Shown here piece after piece: positions 9,002-22,100 of a stretch of DNA of 64,000 nucleotides. Made by a program: the position numbers and the translations under genes. This stretch comes from Fonsecaea monophora. Taxonomy: Eukaryota > Ascomycota > Eurotiomycetes > Chaetothyriales > Herpotrichiellaceae. Numbering within the stretch: the first letter of the stretch is position 1; each line of letters begins with the position of its first letter. The notes beneath the pieces were generated by a model. It was given only the letters and a program-made list of their open reading frames with translations. It was not told where the DNA came from and did no database searches. The DNA is taken from contig NW_019174068.1 of the NCBI RefSeq assembly GCF_001642475.1, positions 1 through 64,000 on the forward strand, read 5' to 3'.

Positions 9002-11302
9002 CTACTGTATCAGATGCAGCTCCGCAAGATCGTCATGAATGGCGCCTTCGAGGTCGATTTGGTGATCGTCGCCATTCAACAGCCCCAAGTAATACGATAG
9101 ATCACGGCCATCAAACTCTCGAGTCGCAAAGCCGTTACCCAGGAACTCAAACATGTTCAACGAGTTCATATATTCGACCTGGTAGTCCTCGAACCTGGGA
9201 GTCGCGAGGAGGTCCATATATACCAGTCGAGAAGCAGGGAACATTGGCAGTGGTCCGTCGACTTTTCCCTGCTTGAACCACGAACTACATCCCTATTGTT
9301 ACGAGGAATATCAGTGCCTTGCCTGGAGTTGGATATCAGGGATACACCCACCGAGGTCCAAGCTGTTCTCTTCAGGAACAGTTGTGCATGCTCTCTGAAC
9401 TGCTCGGCGATTTCCGGTTTCGGAGTCAGACTCTTTATACGGTCCTTTTGCATCTTTTGAATGCACTGGATGATATTGCCTGCAAGCGTCTCGATGATGG
9501 GCAAGAAAGATCCGTGCCCAAGTGGACCGTAAGGTCCACCCATCATGAAGTAATTCGGCACTTTCCAACATTCAGTATCCATTAGAGGCAGTGTTATGGG
9601 GGAATGCATACTGTGAGGAACTCCAATAGAAAGGTATGAATAGGCCTCTTTGGCCCACATCTTTGCAATGCTGTGTCCATTTGCTTCGACCGGAAACCTA
9701 GGGATCCAGCTTGTGTTGAACCTGTCGTGCACCAGTCAGCCAATCGGTACCGCAAAATCACAATGCGCAGCTGTGAGCTTACCCTGTGGCACAAATGATA
9801 ATGTCCACATCGTGTTGCTGGCCTTCACTATCGATGAAACCATCCGAGTTGATCTCTTTCATTGGCGTGGTGAAGACTTGAACATTCTCTTGATTCAACG
9901 CTTCAAGAAAGCCGTTTCCGGGCTGAGGATCCTGATTTAGTTGGAGTTCATGCACGTTGCTTGGATCAACTCACAGTCGGCCTTCTACATCCCACACCGA
10001 AGTTCTTGGGGATGATAGCCTCTAGGAGTTCAGGTTTCGTCGTACCAAGCTTTTGCATCATTTCGTTCCGAGCAAACTGCAGAATCATTTCAGCATCCTC
10101 TGTGGTGGTTTGGCAAAGGATTGTCTTACTTCTCTGGCACCTTCGGCCTCGGGTGTCCCATTCAGAATGAACTTGAACCTGACATTCAGCTCCGACTCTA
10201 TCATTTTCGAATACTTCAAGAATAAGTCCGGGTTCTCAGCAAATCGCCTTTTCTGCTCCTCGGTATCTGTTCCCAGCATTAGAACGTCCACGGTTGTATC
10301 CACCAGAGCGAGACGTAAGTTGCTTACAGTGGAAATTTCCTCCATTCGGTCCAGCAAACTTCTGAGCAAAGCCTGCCGTGATCCACGTTGGCGATCTTAC
10401 CCACGCGTATAGTTGCTTCACCTGCGATGCAATCTTCGAGATGATTTGGATGCCACTGCTGCCAATTCCAATGACGGCGACGCGTTTGCCAGTCAAGTCA
10501 ATTTGGGGATCATAGTTGGCGCTGTGCACGAGGGTGCCTTTGAATGAATGCAGGCCCTTGATATCTGGCCATTTCCAGTTACTATGGGCAGCACACTTGT
10601 CAGCAAACAGGACACGCAGCAAAGCATTAAGGGTAGAAGAAACGTACTTCAGAATGCCTCCACCATTGACGAGGACGTGGCATGTGTCCACAAACTCGGT
10701 GCCATCGGGCCGCCGCACATGCACCTCCCAAACGCCTTGCTCGGGTTGCCAATACGCTCCGGTCACAGTATGCTCAAGTTTGACGTACTTGATCAAACCG
10801 TGCTTGTCGACGACGTCTTTGAAGTATTGCCAGATCTCGGGCGATTCCGAGTAGTACTGGGACCAGTTGGGATTTCTTTCCCAGGTGAACTGATATGCAG
10901 CGGAAGGAATATCACAAGCGCAGCCAGGATATCTGTTAGACGGAGGTTCCTTGTCAGCAATCTCTCTCTCTCTCTCTCTCTCTGTCCCTCTCCCGAAACA
11001 AGAAACACCACGAGAGGTAGGGCGCGAGCACCATACCTATTCTCCAGCCACGTTCCTCCAACGTCCTTGTTCTTCTCGTAAAGCTGCAACTCGACATTCT
11101 CGCACCGATCCTCGATGAACTTGGAAAGCGTGATGCCTGAAGCGCCCGCGCCGATGTGGATCACTCTTATCTTACGCGGAGTGGCATATGGCTCCTCGTG
11201 GATCCTGTAACCCCGAGCATTCTGGATCATCCATCCAAGCTCGTTGAAGACCTCGCCCGTCGCGTTGGACGAGAAGCCTTCGCCATCTTTCGAGGGCGCC
11301 AT
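9002..11302 (-). CDS. Baeyer-Villiger-type flavin monooxygenase, 8 exons
   Basis: A hand-built model of eight exons gives a continuous 614-residue protein: 11302-11037, 10932-10648, 10581-10328, 10266-10130, 10076-9975, 9922-9783, 9721-9352 and 9292-9002. Introns are 52-104 nt. The FAD-binding GAGASG lies at 51-56. The NADPH-binding GIGSSG lies at 222-227, preceded by FKGTLVHSANYD (197-208), which is the BVMO fingerprint FxGxxxHxxxW[P/D] with Tyr replacing Trp. Other family blocks are GTWLENRYPGCACDIP, GCRRPTPGNGFLEAL and the late FLKRTAWTS. The enzyme probably inserts oxygen next to a ketone, or hydroxylates, using NADPH and O2. The substrate is unknown. There are no obvious biosynthetic partners next door. 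Two alternative acceptors exist for intron 4; the one giving a 53-nt intron with a CTGAA branch site was chosen. Confidence 0.88.
10961..10983. repeat. (TC)n microsatellite inside monooxygenase intron 1
   Basis: A perfect TC run of about 23 nt lies within the first intron (10933-11036) of the minus-strand flavin monooxygenase gene, where it reads as a GA run on the sense strand. Length variation here would not affect the coding sequence. Confidence 0.9.
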
Positions 11303-12431
11303 TTTTCCGAGTGGAACAAGTCCAAGTGATTGACGCTTTGCGAGCGACTTTACAAAAGTCGGAACCTGATATTGCGAGTGAAGGAATTACCAAACCACCC
11401 TCGGATACTTTTTGTATCTGTATCGTGCACTCAAGGGTCTACCTACGGACCACCAAAAGTGTGGATCTGGAAGATACACGCGGGGTATATAATATCCTCT
11501 TCTTAAACGGAACCCAGATTAAATGGGCTTTTTTGAGTGGCACCACGACAACCCACTCCCCATCTACGAAGGTCTAAAACTCCCTGATTTGGTCAGCAGG
11601 AGGTATCAGTTGAAGCCTTTTTTGGAGGTAGACCTCGGTTCCCAGGATTCCATCTCCAAGGGCATTGTCCGCGGTCCGCGGGGATGTTGCCACACGCTGT
11701 GAGAGAGCGGGACGACTGACTCGGGTGGGCTATCACGGAATATTACTCGTGGACCACGAAACTGTAAGGGTGGCTTGGAGTGGCTAAGTCGGGGTAATGC
11801 GGCACGATAAACTCCAAAGCCAATACAAGTACAAGGTGTAGGGATATTGAGGAGAGAGAAGTCCGGGCTCTATCATCAATCAGGCCACTAAACTACCACC
11901 CCTCGCTCACCCTCACTCAACAAAGTACAGCTGACCAGGAACAGCCGGGCGGGAGTCAATTTCCAAGAGATAACCGGGCGCCCTTTGAGTCTTCTCTAAA
12001 CGAGGTATCATTCCACAAGTTGGGGGTTTACTTCGTTGTGCAATAGACCGAGGTTGGAATATCCATTCCCAGTTGCTACATACAAGGCTGTACAGACAAA
12101 CAAACAAACATAGTTATAACCTGTCTTGGAGGGTGGATACCACAAACCCTGGACTTGCACTTAGAATATGTCGAGCGAGGCACAATGGTATTAGGTGGGA
12201 AGAGGGTCGATCAAACGGGAGATGATTGATGCTCTGTGGTTTGCTATATATGTAATATATCCAGAAGACATCTTGATATCTCTGGTAGTGTATACATCCC
12301 CGGACTCGGCTGCGATTCTGGTAACATTGTTCAAACTCGCCTCGAAATCGGCCGAGGCTAGGATATTTGCATCCGCTCCCACAGTCAAGAGCGAGGCGCG
12401 CTGAGGCTGCGTCTTTTGAAAGCCTCGTCCT
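11303..12431. promoter_or_regulatory. Promoter region of the monooxygenase gene
   Basis: This 1.1-kb region lies upstream of the minus-strand monooxygenase start and downstream of the acetyltransferase gene. A TATATA element near 11486-11495, about 185 bp from the ATG, is a possible TATA box for the monooxygenase. No convincing ORF is present. Confidence 0.4.
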
Positions 12432-13640
12432 TCAGCACCAGGCGTATTTCTCCTTGGCAAGCCAAACGACTTCATCGTCTGGTTTCGCTGCCCATCTGAG
12501 ACTGCACAAATGCTCCTTGTCGCGGGTAATGATCTCCACTTTGCCCTGCTCTTCCGTCCTCAGCCTCTGAGCCGCAGCGACTACCAGTTCTAGTGGATCC
12601 CAGACCTCCACACCGGCAGCCATCTCCCATTCATGTGCCTCTAACTGTGCTCTCAAGAGAAGTGCGGACATTGCGTGTTGGGCGTCTACTGAATCCTCCA
12701 GCGACGGCGGGACAACTGTGTGAAGGATATGTAGTTGCCACTCTGACTCCTTGGCTGCGTAAACGCGGCACCAGATCAGAGCGAGGCCGCTGGCTCGATG
12801 GATCGCACCCTTGAATTTTGGGAATCCTCTGTTCAGGACCTTGGTCTGGAACTCCTCTCGGGCAAAGTGCCATTCAAAATGCTCGACATCCGGGCGAATT
12901 GCAACATGATTAATACCTGGGATACCCTTGGATACCGTACGCAAGCGATGTTCAAGGTACTCAACAGTCGGAATATCCTTCAGATCCTCCATTGTCAAAT
13001 CATCGACGACAGGAAACATGGAACTGGCTGATTTGTACACTGTTTGGTCCAGTGGAGGGAGATGGATGTGGTTGCTGGGGAATACTTTCCAGCCGAATCT
13101 GGCGTAAAACGTTTGGCCGATATCAGAGTATAGAACAGAGAATGGATTAGTGGTGCCAGATCCAGTCTGCCACGACTCCAATCTTTTTCCCAATTCCGCC
13201 ATCATTCTGCCAGCGTATCCTTTTCCACGGTATTCGGGACGAGTGTAGACCGAGGCGATGCCATGGGCTTGGGTTTTCTTCAGCACGCCGTCTTTTGCCA
13301 CATAGGCTTGGACCAGAAGGCTCTCGCAACAGGCAAGGATGGGCCGCGAACCATCGGGGTTTGGGGGTAGAGAGTCAGAGGTCAAAATCCATCCAGTGAT
13401 CCGACCATCTCTTGTCAAATCGACTGCCTGAAGGATCACTTCGCGTTCCAGGTATTGCTCGAGGGTGAGTGGGCCTTGCCATGCTTCGGCATTAAGATAC
13501 GCAGTCTGGACGTATTCGAGCGCTGAGGCAGACACAAGTTTCAGGTCCGGAGACTGAGCTGATGGTTGAGAGGCAGGGTCGATCGGGGGAGGCTTGGAAG
13601 CCAAGTCGGTCGCAGTTGGATGCACGTCTGCGGAAGTCAT
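12432..13640 (-). CDS. GNAT-fold acetyltransferase, LYC1-like
   Basis: A 402-residue protein in one exon with an ATG start. Residues 40-180 form a GNAT acetyl-CoA-binding region with the signature VYTRPEYRGKGYAGRMM; the pyrophosphate-binding R/Q-x-x-G-x-G/A element is RGKGYA at 138-143. After it comes FSVLYSDIGQTFYARFGWKVFP, the strand-turn pattern seen in fungal LYC1-type lysine N6-acetyltransferases. The C-terminal half (about 220-400) fits the accessory domain of that family and contains conserved-looking Trp-rich stretches. If orthologous, it would acetylate free lysine in the cytosol as a step in lysine catabolism. That assignment rests on remembered family resemblance. The region upstream is shared with the divergent RBR ligase gene. 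Confidence 0.65.
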   Translation of the reverse strand: MTSADVHPTATDLASKPPPIDPASQPSAQSPDLKLVSASALEYVQTAYLNAEAWQGPLTLEQYLEREVILQAVDLTRDGRITGWILTSDSLPPNPDGSRPILACCESLLVQAYVAKDGVLKKTQAHGIASVYTRPEYRGKGYAGRMMAELGKRLESWQTGSGTTNPFSVLYSDIGQTFYARFGWKVFPSNHIHLPPLDQTVYKSASSMFPVVDDLTMEDLKDIPTVEYLEHRLRTVSKGIPGINHVAIRPDVEHFEWHFAREEFQTKVLNRGFPKFKGAIHRASGLALIWCRVYAAKESEWQLHILHTVVPPSLEDSVDAQHAMSALLLRAQLEAHEWEMAAGVEVWDPLELVVAAAQRLRTEEQGKVEIITRDKEHLCSLRWAAKPDDEVVWLAKEKYAWC

Positions 13641-14869
13641 GATGTCTCTTGTCTAACGAAGCCTGTGCTTATGAGCAAATAACGGGGAAATGATGGAGGA
13701 GATCGGGTTAAGAATATTCATGCCGTCTTGTCACAAGGCGCATTAACCTACTGTGGAGAGTAAGATGGACAAACCTTTGGGCAAGGCAACAAGAGCCGCA
13801 TATGTAGAGTCATTCAATTCGTAATTCGTAAGAGTGTGAATGAGTCTTTGCCAGAAAAATGCGTTCATAGTGTGTTGGAGGAGGGGCTGAGGGGCAGCAG
13901 GGGCAGGCAAACTGCGCTTCTTCGTCGAGGGATTAACCGAGATAGACCCGCTCATCTCAACACAAACCCGTTGATCAACATGAAACGTCGAAAAGGAGAT
14001 GGAAATTGGGGCAGGAGATACAACTGCAGCCTCGTCACCAGCTTCACCGTCAACCTCTTCGCCTCGTGTACATATCTCTCGCTTTGTTCGAAATCACACT
14101 CCAAGTCTGCAGGACAGAATGATTGGGTGCCGTATAGAAGTGAAACTAACTGACAGGACGCAGGGACTCTACTGCCACCTCTCCTCAGCGCCATTCAGCC
14201 TTCCTCTATGGTCGCCTTCTCGCCCTTCCACTCCTTCACTCCTTGCGCCCCCTGGTCAGTGCATCTCGTTTGCTATTACCTCCTGCAATTGATGCTCTTG
14301 ACGCCCTCCAATGGTGCCGCCTTCTTGTTCCCATGGGTTCCAGTTCACTGAGGAGCTGGTACCCGTCCTCCATCCAATCCAGTCCTGCCAACACCTGGTG
14401 GGTGCCGTGAATCGCACACTATCCAGTTCGACCGCACCTCATCGCGTAACTTGACTATGTTGGATCTGCACAGGAACCAAATAAACAGACAAGGCTGTCC
14501 AGCTTAGATTGTCCACTTCACGCATTCTGTCTTTCTGCCGCGACTCATTTTTTTCTTGTTAATTCTCCTCTTAGCTTCCACTCTTTCACCCCGATCCAAT
14601 TCCACTTCCTTCACCTGTCTGGTCCGCATTTTAGATTTCACATACACTTCATCACTGCGTCTGGCTCCCCTGTAGCCGGAGATACTTGAAGTAGCGCAGG
14701 CCGCAGCAGTATCCTATCTCATTCGCATCCTCACTCACGAGGCCGGCCTCAGACCTCTCTGTGAATTCGAGTCACGCTGGCGCTGCCTCCTGGGGGACGC
14801 TACAGGAGGTCATTTCAACCTAACAACCCTCACCGATTCCAGACTTGCAAACATCCAAAGGCTCTCTGC
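13641..14869. promoter_or_regulatory. Divergent intergenic region
   Basis: About 1.2 kb separates the acetyltransferase (minus) and RBR ligase (plus) starts. C/T-rich stretches near 14180-14260 and 14530-14620 on the plus strand are typical of the core promoter and leader of a rightward gene. Short frames here show no protein character. Confidence 0.45.
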
Positions 14870-17800
14870 ATGAACGGATCTTCCTCACACGACCCTTTTG
14901 AAGCGTCCGTCAACATGTCCTATCAGCCTATGACCCCTCGGTAAGCAGCCGTCTTTGGCCTCCACACCACTGCGCCAGTCTTGTTCCCCCAATCGCCTTG
15001 TGTCCTCTTTGTACCAGGCGTTGAGGCGGCTTATTCGCGACAGACTTCACACTGTCAAATAGCTTCTGTCATGCAAAGTCTGAATACATGTTCATTATCC
15101 TGTATGCTAATGATCTATTTACTAGGCTGGAGGACATCCCCACTGACCGTCGAGATTTGGCTCACACTATGACATACCGGTCTCCCCCACGTCTCTCGCG
15201 AATGGCAGACCGTAACAAAGACACCATTATCGAAGTCTCTGATGATGACTCTGATGCTGCTCCACCCCGTCAGTTGCGGAAATCCCTTCATCGATACCCA
15301 GTCAACAAAGCTTTGTCAACCACTTCAGCTAGTGATGCCGATGTCTCCGAGCTGGAATCTGCAGTAAAGGGCCGTCTAACTCATGAACCCCGAGCCCTCA
15401 AGAGAACATGGACTCCCAGCACCTCCCTAGACGACTCACCACAAATTGCGCCTGAAGATCGTGGAAAACGTCGTGTCAACGCACCCTCTGATGCCATGAT
15501 CTCGACGCGCCGCAATGAAGCTGGTTCTGGTCTGCAACTCTGGCATCACAGACACAAACGATATGTTACCGTGTCCAAACAACCAACTGTCAGTGCCAAA
15601 AGTGGCACCCAACACTACGCAAAGTCCGAGAAGAAAGCAGCGCCACAGCCACCGTACTATGTCGATGGTCGGCTCGACCTCAAGATGTATCGAGGGCCAG
15701 GTTACGAGCGCTTCCCGGTAGTGCTTGGCACTGTTGACGGACACCAAGAGCTGTGTGATAGCTGGGACGCAGAACAGGTTCTCAAGCTGGAGAGAAAGGC
15801 GTTCAAGTTGCGGCAAGCAATTCGAACCCCTTACATTATCCATGGCTCCGATTCTGAGACAAGCAATGACGAGATAGAGGAAGTTCAGGGGGAAAAGACA
15901 TTTGAAAAGAGGTGTCTTGCTTGTGTTATCGAAGTCTTTCCAGACATTGAACGCACCTTTGTCGAAAAGAAGATTCAAGATGCACCCCCGCAGCCCCAAT
16001 ATTTCGACGAACATGATCAGGAGATGATCGATACCGGCGCCCCGTCCCTTGCCCAAAGAATCATTGCCGACATCCTAGAGATGCAGGCATATCCTAAACA
16101 ACGTCCTGCTCACTCAAAGACCACCTGCAAAGGGGCTGCGAACGATGGCACTGGCATTACCATCACCTGGGACAGAGGTCTTCCAAAGGACAAAATGTAC
16201 ACAAAAGATGCCATCATTCTACTCGCGAAGCACTTTGTGAATGTCCCTACCCACTACATCGCCAAAGTGGTAGAAGACAAAAAATCCATCTTCGACTCCT
16301 ATGTCACCATCCAGGGACAAGAGGATCGATATTACTCGCTCACACCCAGACCATACAAACGTTACGTTAAGCCAAGAACTGAGGTGGAGCAGACATACCA
16401 GCTGGCAATAGGGGACCGCCGCATCCCAGCAGAATACGCCAATAGAGTCAATGAATTGCAGGCGGCGAAGCAGTTCTCAGCTCGCGAGGCAATCAAGGAG
16501 GCTGTCAAGACGGCTAAGGAGGAAGCTGAAGCTTTGAATTTGGCAGAACATGTCAAGACTGGGGCAGTCATGGAATGCCAGTGCTGCTTCGACTCAGAGA
16601 CTCCTCTCAACCGCATTGTCGCTTGTATGGCGGATGTCCCGCATTTCTTCTGCTTCACTTGTGTCGAAGGCCTAGCCGACAATCAGGTTGGCATGTTAAA
16701 GTATGAGATGCGCTGTATGGATGGTGATGGCTGCACGGCGGAGCTTTCTCACGAGGACGTTGGAAGAGCAGTCCCGATCACCACATTTGATCGTCTTGAA
16801 CTCAACAAGCAACAAGCCGACATCATGGCTGCCAACATTGAAGGCCTGGAGCAGTGTCCACACTGTGAATACAAGGCAATTTGCCTGGATGTGGGACAGG
16901 AGCCCATCTTCCTTTGCCAGAATCCAGAGTGTTCTCGTGCAACCTGCAGGAAATGCGGGAAGGACAGCCATATTCCCAAATCTTGCGAAGAGAATTCTCT
17001 CGACAAGACCTTGTCTGCACGCCATCTGGTGGAAGAGGCCCGCTCAGAAGCCATTATTCGAACATGTCCCAAATGCAAAGCCAAAATTCTCAAGGACTTT
17101 GGATGCAACAAAATGGTTTGCACCAGATGCGGCTGTCGGATGTGTTATGTTTGCAATGCAGACATAACACATCTTGGCAGCAATGCCTATTCCCATTTCG
17201 GCGACAAATGTGTACTGTATGATGAGCTGGGTATCAATCGACACGAACGTGAAGCGAATGCGGCAGAAAAAGGTGCCATCACCAAGGCCAAAGAGATTGA
17301 TGCCGAGCTTGATGAAACCAAGTTGCGCATTGACACTGAGAAACCTGCGAACCGACGACCTTCAGCCTTGCTAAATCACCCTGCCGCAGAAGTCTTCCTT
17401 CGTGATCTGAATAATCGAGCTGCTCGTCTGAATAATCGTCAAGCATACCTTCACAACTTGCAAACTCGTGTCGATCGTTTGCAAGCCCTGCGCCCAGATC
17501 GAGAACTCGAGGATATTCTGGCAGGAGTCCATCGATTGGACCGCGCTCGCAGACATGCAGAGAGACCACAACCAAATGATTCAAGAGAGCATCTAACTCA
17601 GTTGATGGAGCTCTACCAGCGAGCACGCCTGAATATTATTCAGCATCCACCTCGTTTGGGTGAACAACTACAGCAGCCACCGCCACCGCTGGGTGGCCAC
17701 GCACTCGTGCATGGTCAATATCAAGCGCCGCCCACTGCGCCGTTCAACCCAGCTGTCAACCCACCGAGTCTTATTCCTCCTATTCCCAATAGGCCGGTTC

Positions 17801-18219
17801 CTGCAGCAGCAGCATTTGGGGACCTCGCGATGGCACGCAGCAACATCCCTAAGGTAATAATTGAGGACCGCCGTTTTGGCAATTCAAACCTTGACTTCAA
17901 CTTTGCTAGAGCACAAGCGACCTTGCCAAATCCAACTGGTCTTGTTCCAGTGACACGTATGGCCCAAGAGCATCGACAGGTAAATCAACCACTTCGCCGG
18001 GCAAATAATCTGTCGTACGGCCAATACCGTGAAGCCCCGTATGCTAGCCGCACAGCTGGCACAAGCATGGGATCGAACAATGTCCGCGGCCCGGCTGGTG
18101 CTGCAATGCCTACGCACGGCCTTCAAAACGAACACCTTTCCTTTGCCATTCCCTTAGCCGCTCGCAACGCTGCCAGTGGTATTACCAACGAAGGAGTGCG
18201 GGATGTGCCCCGCTCTTGA
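14870..18219 (+). CDS. RBR-type E3 ubiquitin ligase (RNF216/TRIAD3-like)
   Basis: Two exons, 14870-14940 and 15126-18219, give 1,054 residues. The 185-nt intron has GTAAGC, a GCTAAT branch site and a CTAG acceptor. Without the first exon the ATG would lie inside the intron. The N-terminal half is charged and disordered. The RBR module spans about 508-710: RING1 beginning CQCCFDSETPL (508), a central IBR (CPHCEYKAICL...CRKCGKDSHIPKSC), and RING2 from CPKCKAKIL (671). The GCNKMVC segment carries the expected catalytic Cys684. The compact RING2 followed by a Ser-His-Phe segment resembles RNF216. RBR ligases take ubiquitin from E2 onto the catalytic Cys before transferring it to substrate. A coiled coil follows, then a long Pro/Gln/Asn-rich tail that probably binds partners. 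The substrate is unknown. Confidence 0.85.
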
Positions 18220-19125
18220 CCTTCGAATTGGAAGTACACAACCCCGTTTTGGTGGACTCTGGCGTGCGACTGAGTGATCTCTGCTCGATCTGGCAGTATC
18301 AAGCCGACATCAACAACACATTTGGATAGCGCGAACCGAGCTTTCCGTATTAGTACTGGCCCTCTCAGAAAGTAGAGGCAAACCGCATCACGAATACCAA
18401 CTACGATGACACGAGGGTCGTCGACAGATATGCAAACTTGCTGGCAGACGCGAGGCTGCTCAGACATTGGCACATATGTGCCTTACACATGAGCTGCAAG
18501 ACGAGCGGGTCTGATGTTCTAAAGGGTCTAGTTGCAGTTCTTCAGTCTGAGATCGACTGAATTGGACTTTGGGTCACATCTGCTACGGTCGGACTTGGTT
18601 TTATGTTCTGCTTGCTTGGACAGGACACGAGCCTCCTTGGATCACTGCTATGGACATACAGGTCTGAATGATGTGGTTTGGTCTAGTGGGAATGGTCTTA
18701 AGGTATCATGGTTATCAGAAATAAAAATGAGCTGTGATGGCGCAGGAAGAGCTCTAGATGTATGCGTTGGCCTGGGAGACAGAAGGACTATTTGCACACC
18801 TGCTCACTCTGATTCATTGTGAGTAGAACATTAGCTAGTATCTCAGCACTGGACTGAGGTGACAGACCATTCCAAGTAATACCGAATATGGACAGTAAAG
18901 AACCAAATTGGGTAAATTTGTCACCTGACTTCGCGCATCATTCAAACTGCGCGTACGAGTTGTGCATACGTCATGATTGGCCAGATTGAGTCTGCATACT
19001 TTTGCTCATTGTCCATTGTCCCCAAAGTGCAAAGTAGTCGAAGCTGCTATGATATTGTCTGCGTTCTGATCCTCTAACTATCCATCTGGTCGGCCCATAA
19101 GTCCCAAGGCCTGAGCCATTATCTC
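18220..19125. other. Intergenic region upstream of HRQ1
   Basis: This lies between two rightward genes and should contain the RBR ligase 3' end and the HRQ1 promoter. Short frames (for example 18532-18822 plus and 18123-18473 minus) have no recognisable features. Confidence 0.5.
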
Positions 19126-22100
19126 ATGGCCAAGCTGCAGGCAGCCACTGTTTCTCGCATCCCCGTCAATCGCAAGCGGAAACGCTTTCCCAAAGACCAG
19201 GAGTCAACACCGACTGAGTCTGGCCTCGTTTCCTCCGTCGCGGCCACCACGAGAGTCCCCACCAAGACTCATGATGGAGGTTCCAAACCTAGAAGAACGA
19301 AAGGCACATCGAAACCTGCCCTGAGCCGAACTAGTTCGTCCTCGAGTCTGGTAGAGTCAGACGTACCTTGGCCGGACCACTTCAAGTATCTATCCCAGTT
19401 GCACCGCGCCTTGAATGTCGTATACACATTTTGCTGCACCAGGAAGCATTTCGCAACGACATGGGACAACATCAAGAGTGCGGTGGAAGGACACATCAAA
19501 AAGCCCTTGGTCGAGGACGACGTGGCGCAGGTCAAGGCGTTATTGCCGCGGGCGATCAATTTTGCCTATGTGGATGAAGAACACCTTATGGTAACACTTA
19601 TGGGCGAAGAAGATGGCGTCAGAGGTGGCAGAGCCGACCATTTTCGGTCTCTGGAAGAGGATGAGAGCGCACCCAGAGACAAATCGGAGCCATCCAAAGA
19701 ACTTCTTCTGTTCGAGTTTGTGGATGGCGACCTGAAAAGACAGGTTGTCGACCCCAAGACGGGGCAACCCACCAAAGCGACCCAGAAACTACGCAATGAA
19801 GATCTCAAAATGCCTGTCTTTAGTCAGAAATCGATGCTCAATCTCATCGAAAAGCGTAATGCCAAGTTCACTTCAGCCATAAACACATTCCTCAACCAAT
19901 GTGCCGAGGAGCAAACAGACCCGGTGGGAAAAATACTGGACCTTAAACAGCAGTATTTACCCTACCCCTCAACCAGTCGTCCTGCAACACCGGGCCCAGA
20001 TAATCGACTGCAAAAAGCGATCCCCAAGGAACGAAAGTCAATAACGGACATTGTCAAAGAGATTAGCGAGCTCGAGTGGTATACTGGACAGATTGTGCCC
20101 GACGGACATCGTGTATTCGATCCTCAGCCGGCCATATATGGTGACCTCAATTTTCAGCTGTCCCAGAATCTGGTGAATGCGCTGTATAACAGCAGGGGGA
20201 TAACTCAGTTGTACTCGCATCAAGCCGAGGCCATCAATAACCTGCATGATGGTCATCATGTAATCGTGTCTACCTCAACCAGCTCAGGCAAATCGCTGAT
20301 CTATCAGATCCCAATGCTTCACGAACTCGAGAAGGATCCCCAAAGTCGCGGGCTCTATATTTTCCCCACCAAGGCTCTCGCCCAGGACCAGCGTAGAAGC
20401 ATGAAAGAGCTCTTGAAGTACATCCCAGGCTTGGAAGACGTCGTTGTCGAGACATTTGATGGCGACACGCCCATGCGAGCACGCAACCAAATCCGAGATG
20501 AAGGTCGTATTATTTTCACGAACCCAGACATGTTACACATTACTATTCTACCCCAGGAGAGCGGATGGCGAGAATTCCTTCGGAATCTCAAATTCGTGGT
20601 CGTGGACGAGTTGCATGTGTATAACGGTTTGTTTGGTGCTCATGTGGCCTTTATCATGCGTCGACTGCGGCGCATATGTGCTGCTGTGGGAAACCGCAAG
20701 GTCAAGTTTATTTCATGCTCTGCAACAGTGGCCAATCCAGAAGAGCACATGAAGACCATATTTGGCGTGGAAAATGTCAAGCTAACGGATTTTGATGGTT
20801 CTCCGTCTGGCCGGAAGGAGTTTATTTGTTGGAATACACCATATAAAGATCCAGGCGATCCCTCATCAGGTCGTGGTGACGCTTTTGCAGAGACAGCGAG
20901 GTTAATATGCCAACTCATTTTGCGAGGGGTTCGAACCATTGCCTTTTGTCGCGTACGAAAGCAATGCGAAGTCCTGCTAGCGGCGGTCAAGACGGAATTC
21001 ACAAACCTCGAGAGACCAGAATGTTCTGCTTTGGTCATGGGCTATCGTGGCGGATATTCGGCTCAAGACCGTCGGCAAATAGAGTCAGAGATGTTTGGTG
21101 GCAAGCTCATGGGTATCATTGCTACCACGGCCCTGGAGCTGGGCGTGGATATTGGATCCCTTGATGCCGTGGTTACGATGGGGTTCCCATATACGATCGC
21201 CAATCTGAGACAACAGAGCGGCCGTGCAGGTCGACGGAACAGAGACTCGCTTTCTGTTCTGGTCGGTGACTGTTTTGCTGTCGATCAACATTACATGCAG
21301 AATCCCGACGAGATCTTCACGAAGCCTAATTGTGAGCTCCAGGTCGACCTGCAAAACGAACTTGTGGTGGAAGGGCACATTCAGTGCGCTGCTTTCGAAA
21401 TGCCCATCAAGGCAGACGAAGATGAGAAGTTCCTAGGCAAGATGTTGCCAGAGATATGCACGGAACGGTTGTCGTATGACCCTCTGGGATTCTATCACTG
21501 CAACGAGAGATTTCGACCTCTGCCTTCTAGGTGTGTCCCCATCAGAGATACCGAGGACAATCACTTTGCTGTGGTTGATATCACACATGGTCGTAATGTG
21601 GTCCTTGAAGAAGTCGAGGCTTCAAGAGCCTTCTTCACCCTGTACGATGGGGGAATATTCTTGCACCAAGGTCGGACATATATCGTGAAAGAGTTCTCAC
21701 CTGAGCGCAAGATTGCCCGGGTTCAACTCGTCAAGGTGGACTGGACTACGCAGCAACGAGATTACACAGACGTGGATCCAATCGAAACCGAGCAGGTCCG
21801 TCGGGTGTCGGCCAACTCTCTCACCAAAGCATATTTCGGCCGCATCAAAGTCCACGCCGTGGTATTTGGGTTTTTCAAAGTCGACCAGAAGGGTCGGATT
21901 CTCGACGCAGTGGCTGTGGACAACCCACCGATTATCATCCACTCCAAAGGTCTATGGTTGGATATTCCCAAGTCGGCGATGCAGATCCTCAAGGACAAAC
22001 GCTTGAATCTTGCGGCAGGAATCCACGCGGCCGAGCATGCATTGATGTCCCTGATGCCACAGTTTGTGGTCAGCATGCCCGGCGATGTGCGAACCGAATG

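Noticed and set aside
10098..10129. A 32-nt intron in the monooxygenase gene
   Set aside because: Too short for a fungal intron; a downstream CAG acceptor gives 53 nt with a CTGAA branch site and a better family match.
15436..16056. 206-codon minus-strand frame opposite the RBR ligase
   Set aside because: Antisense to the ligase N-terminal region; no independent support.
20928..20945. tRNA-like T-loop word GGTTCGA
   Set aside because: It lies inside the HRQ1 coding region and no cloverleaf surrounds it; no tRNA gene was recognised in the window.
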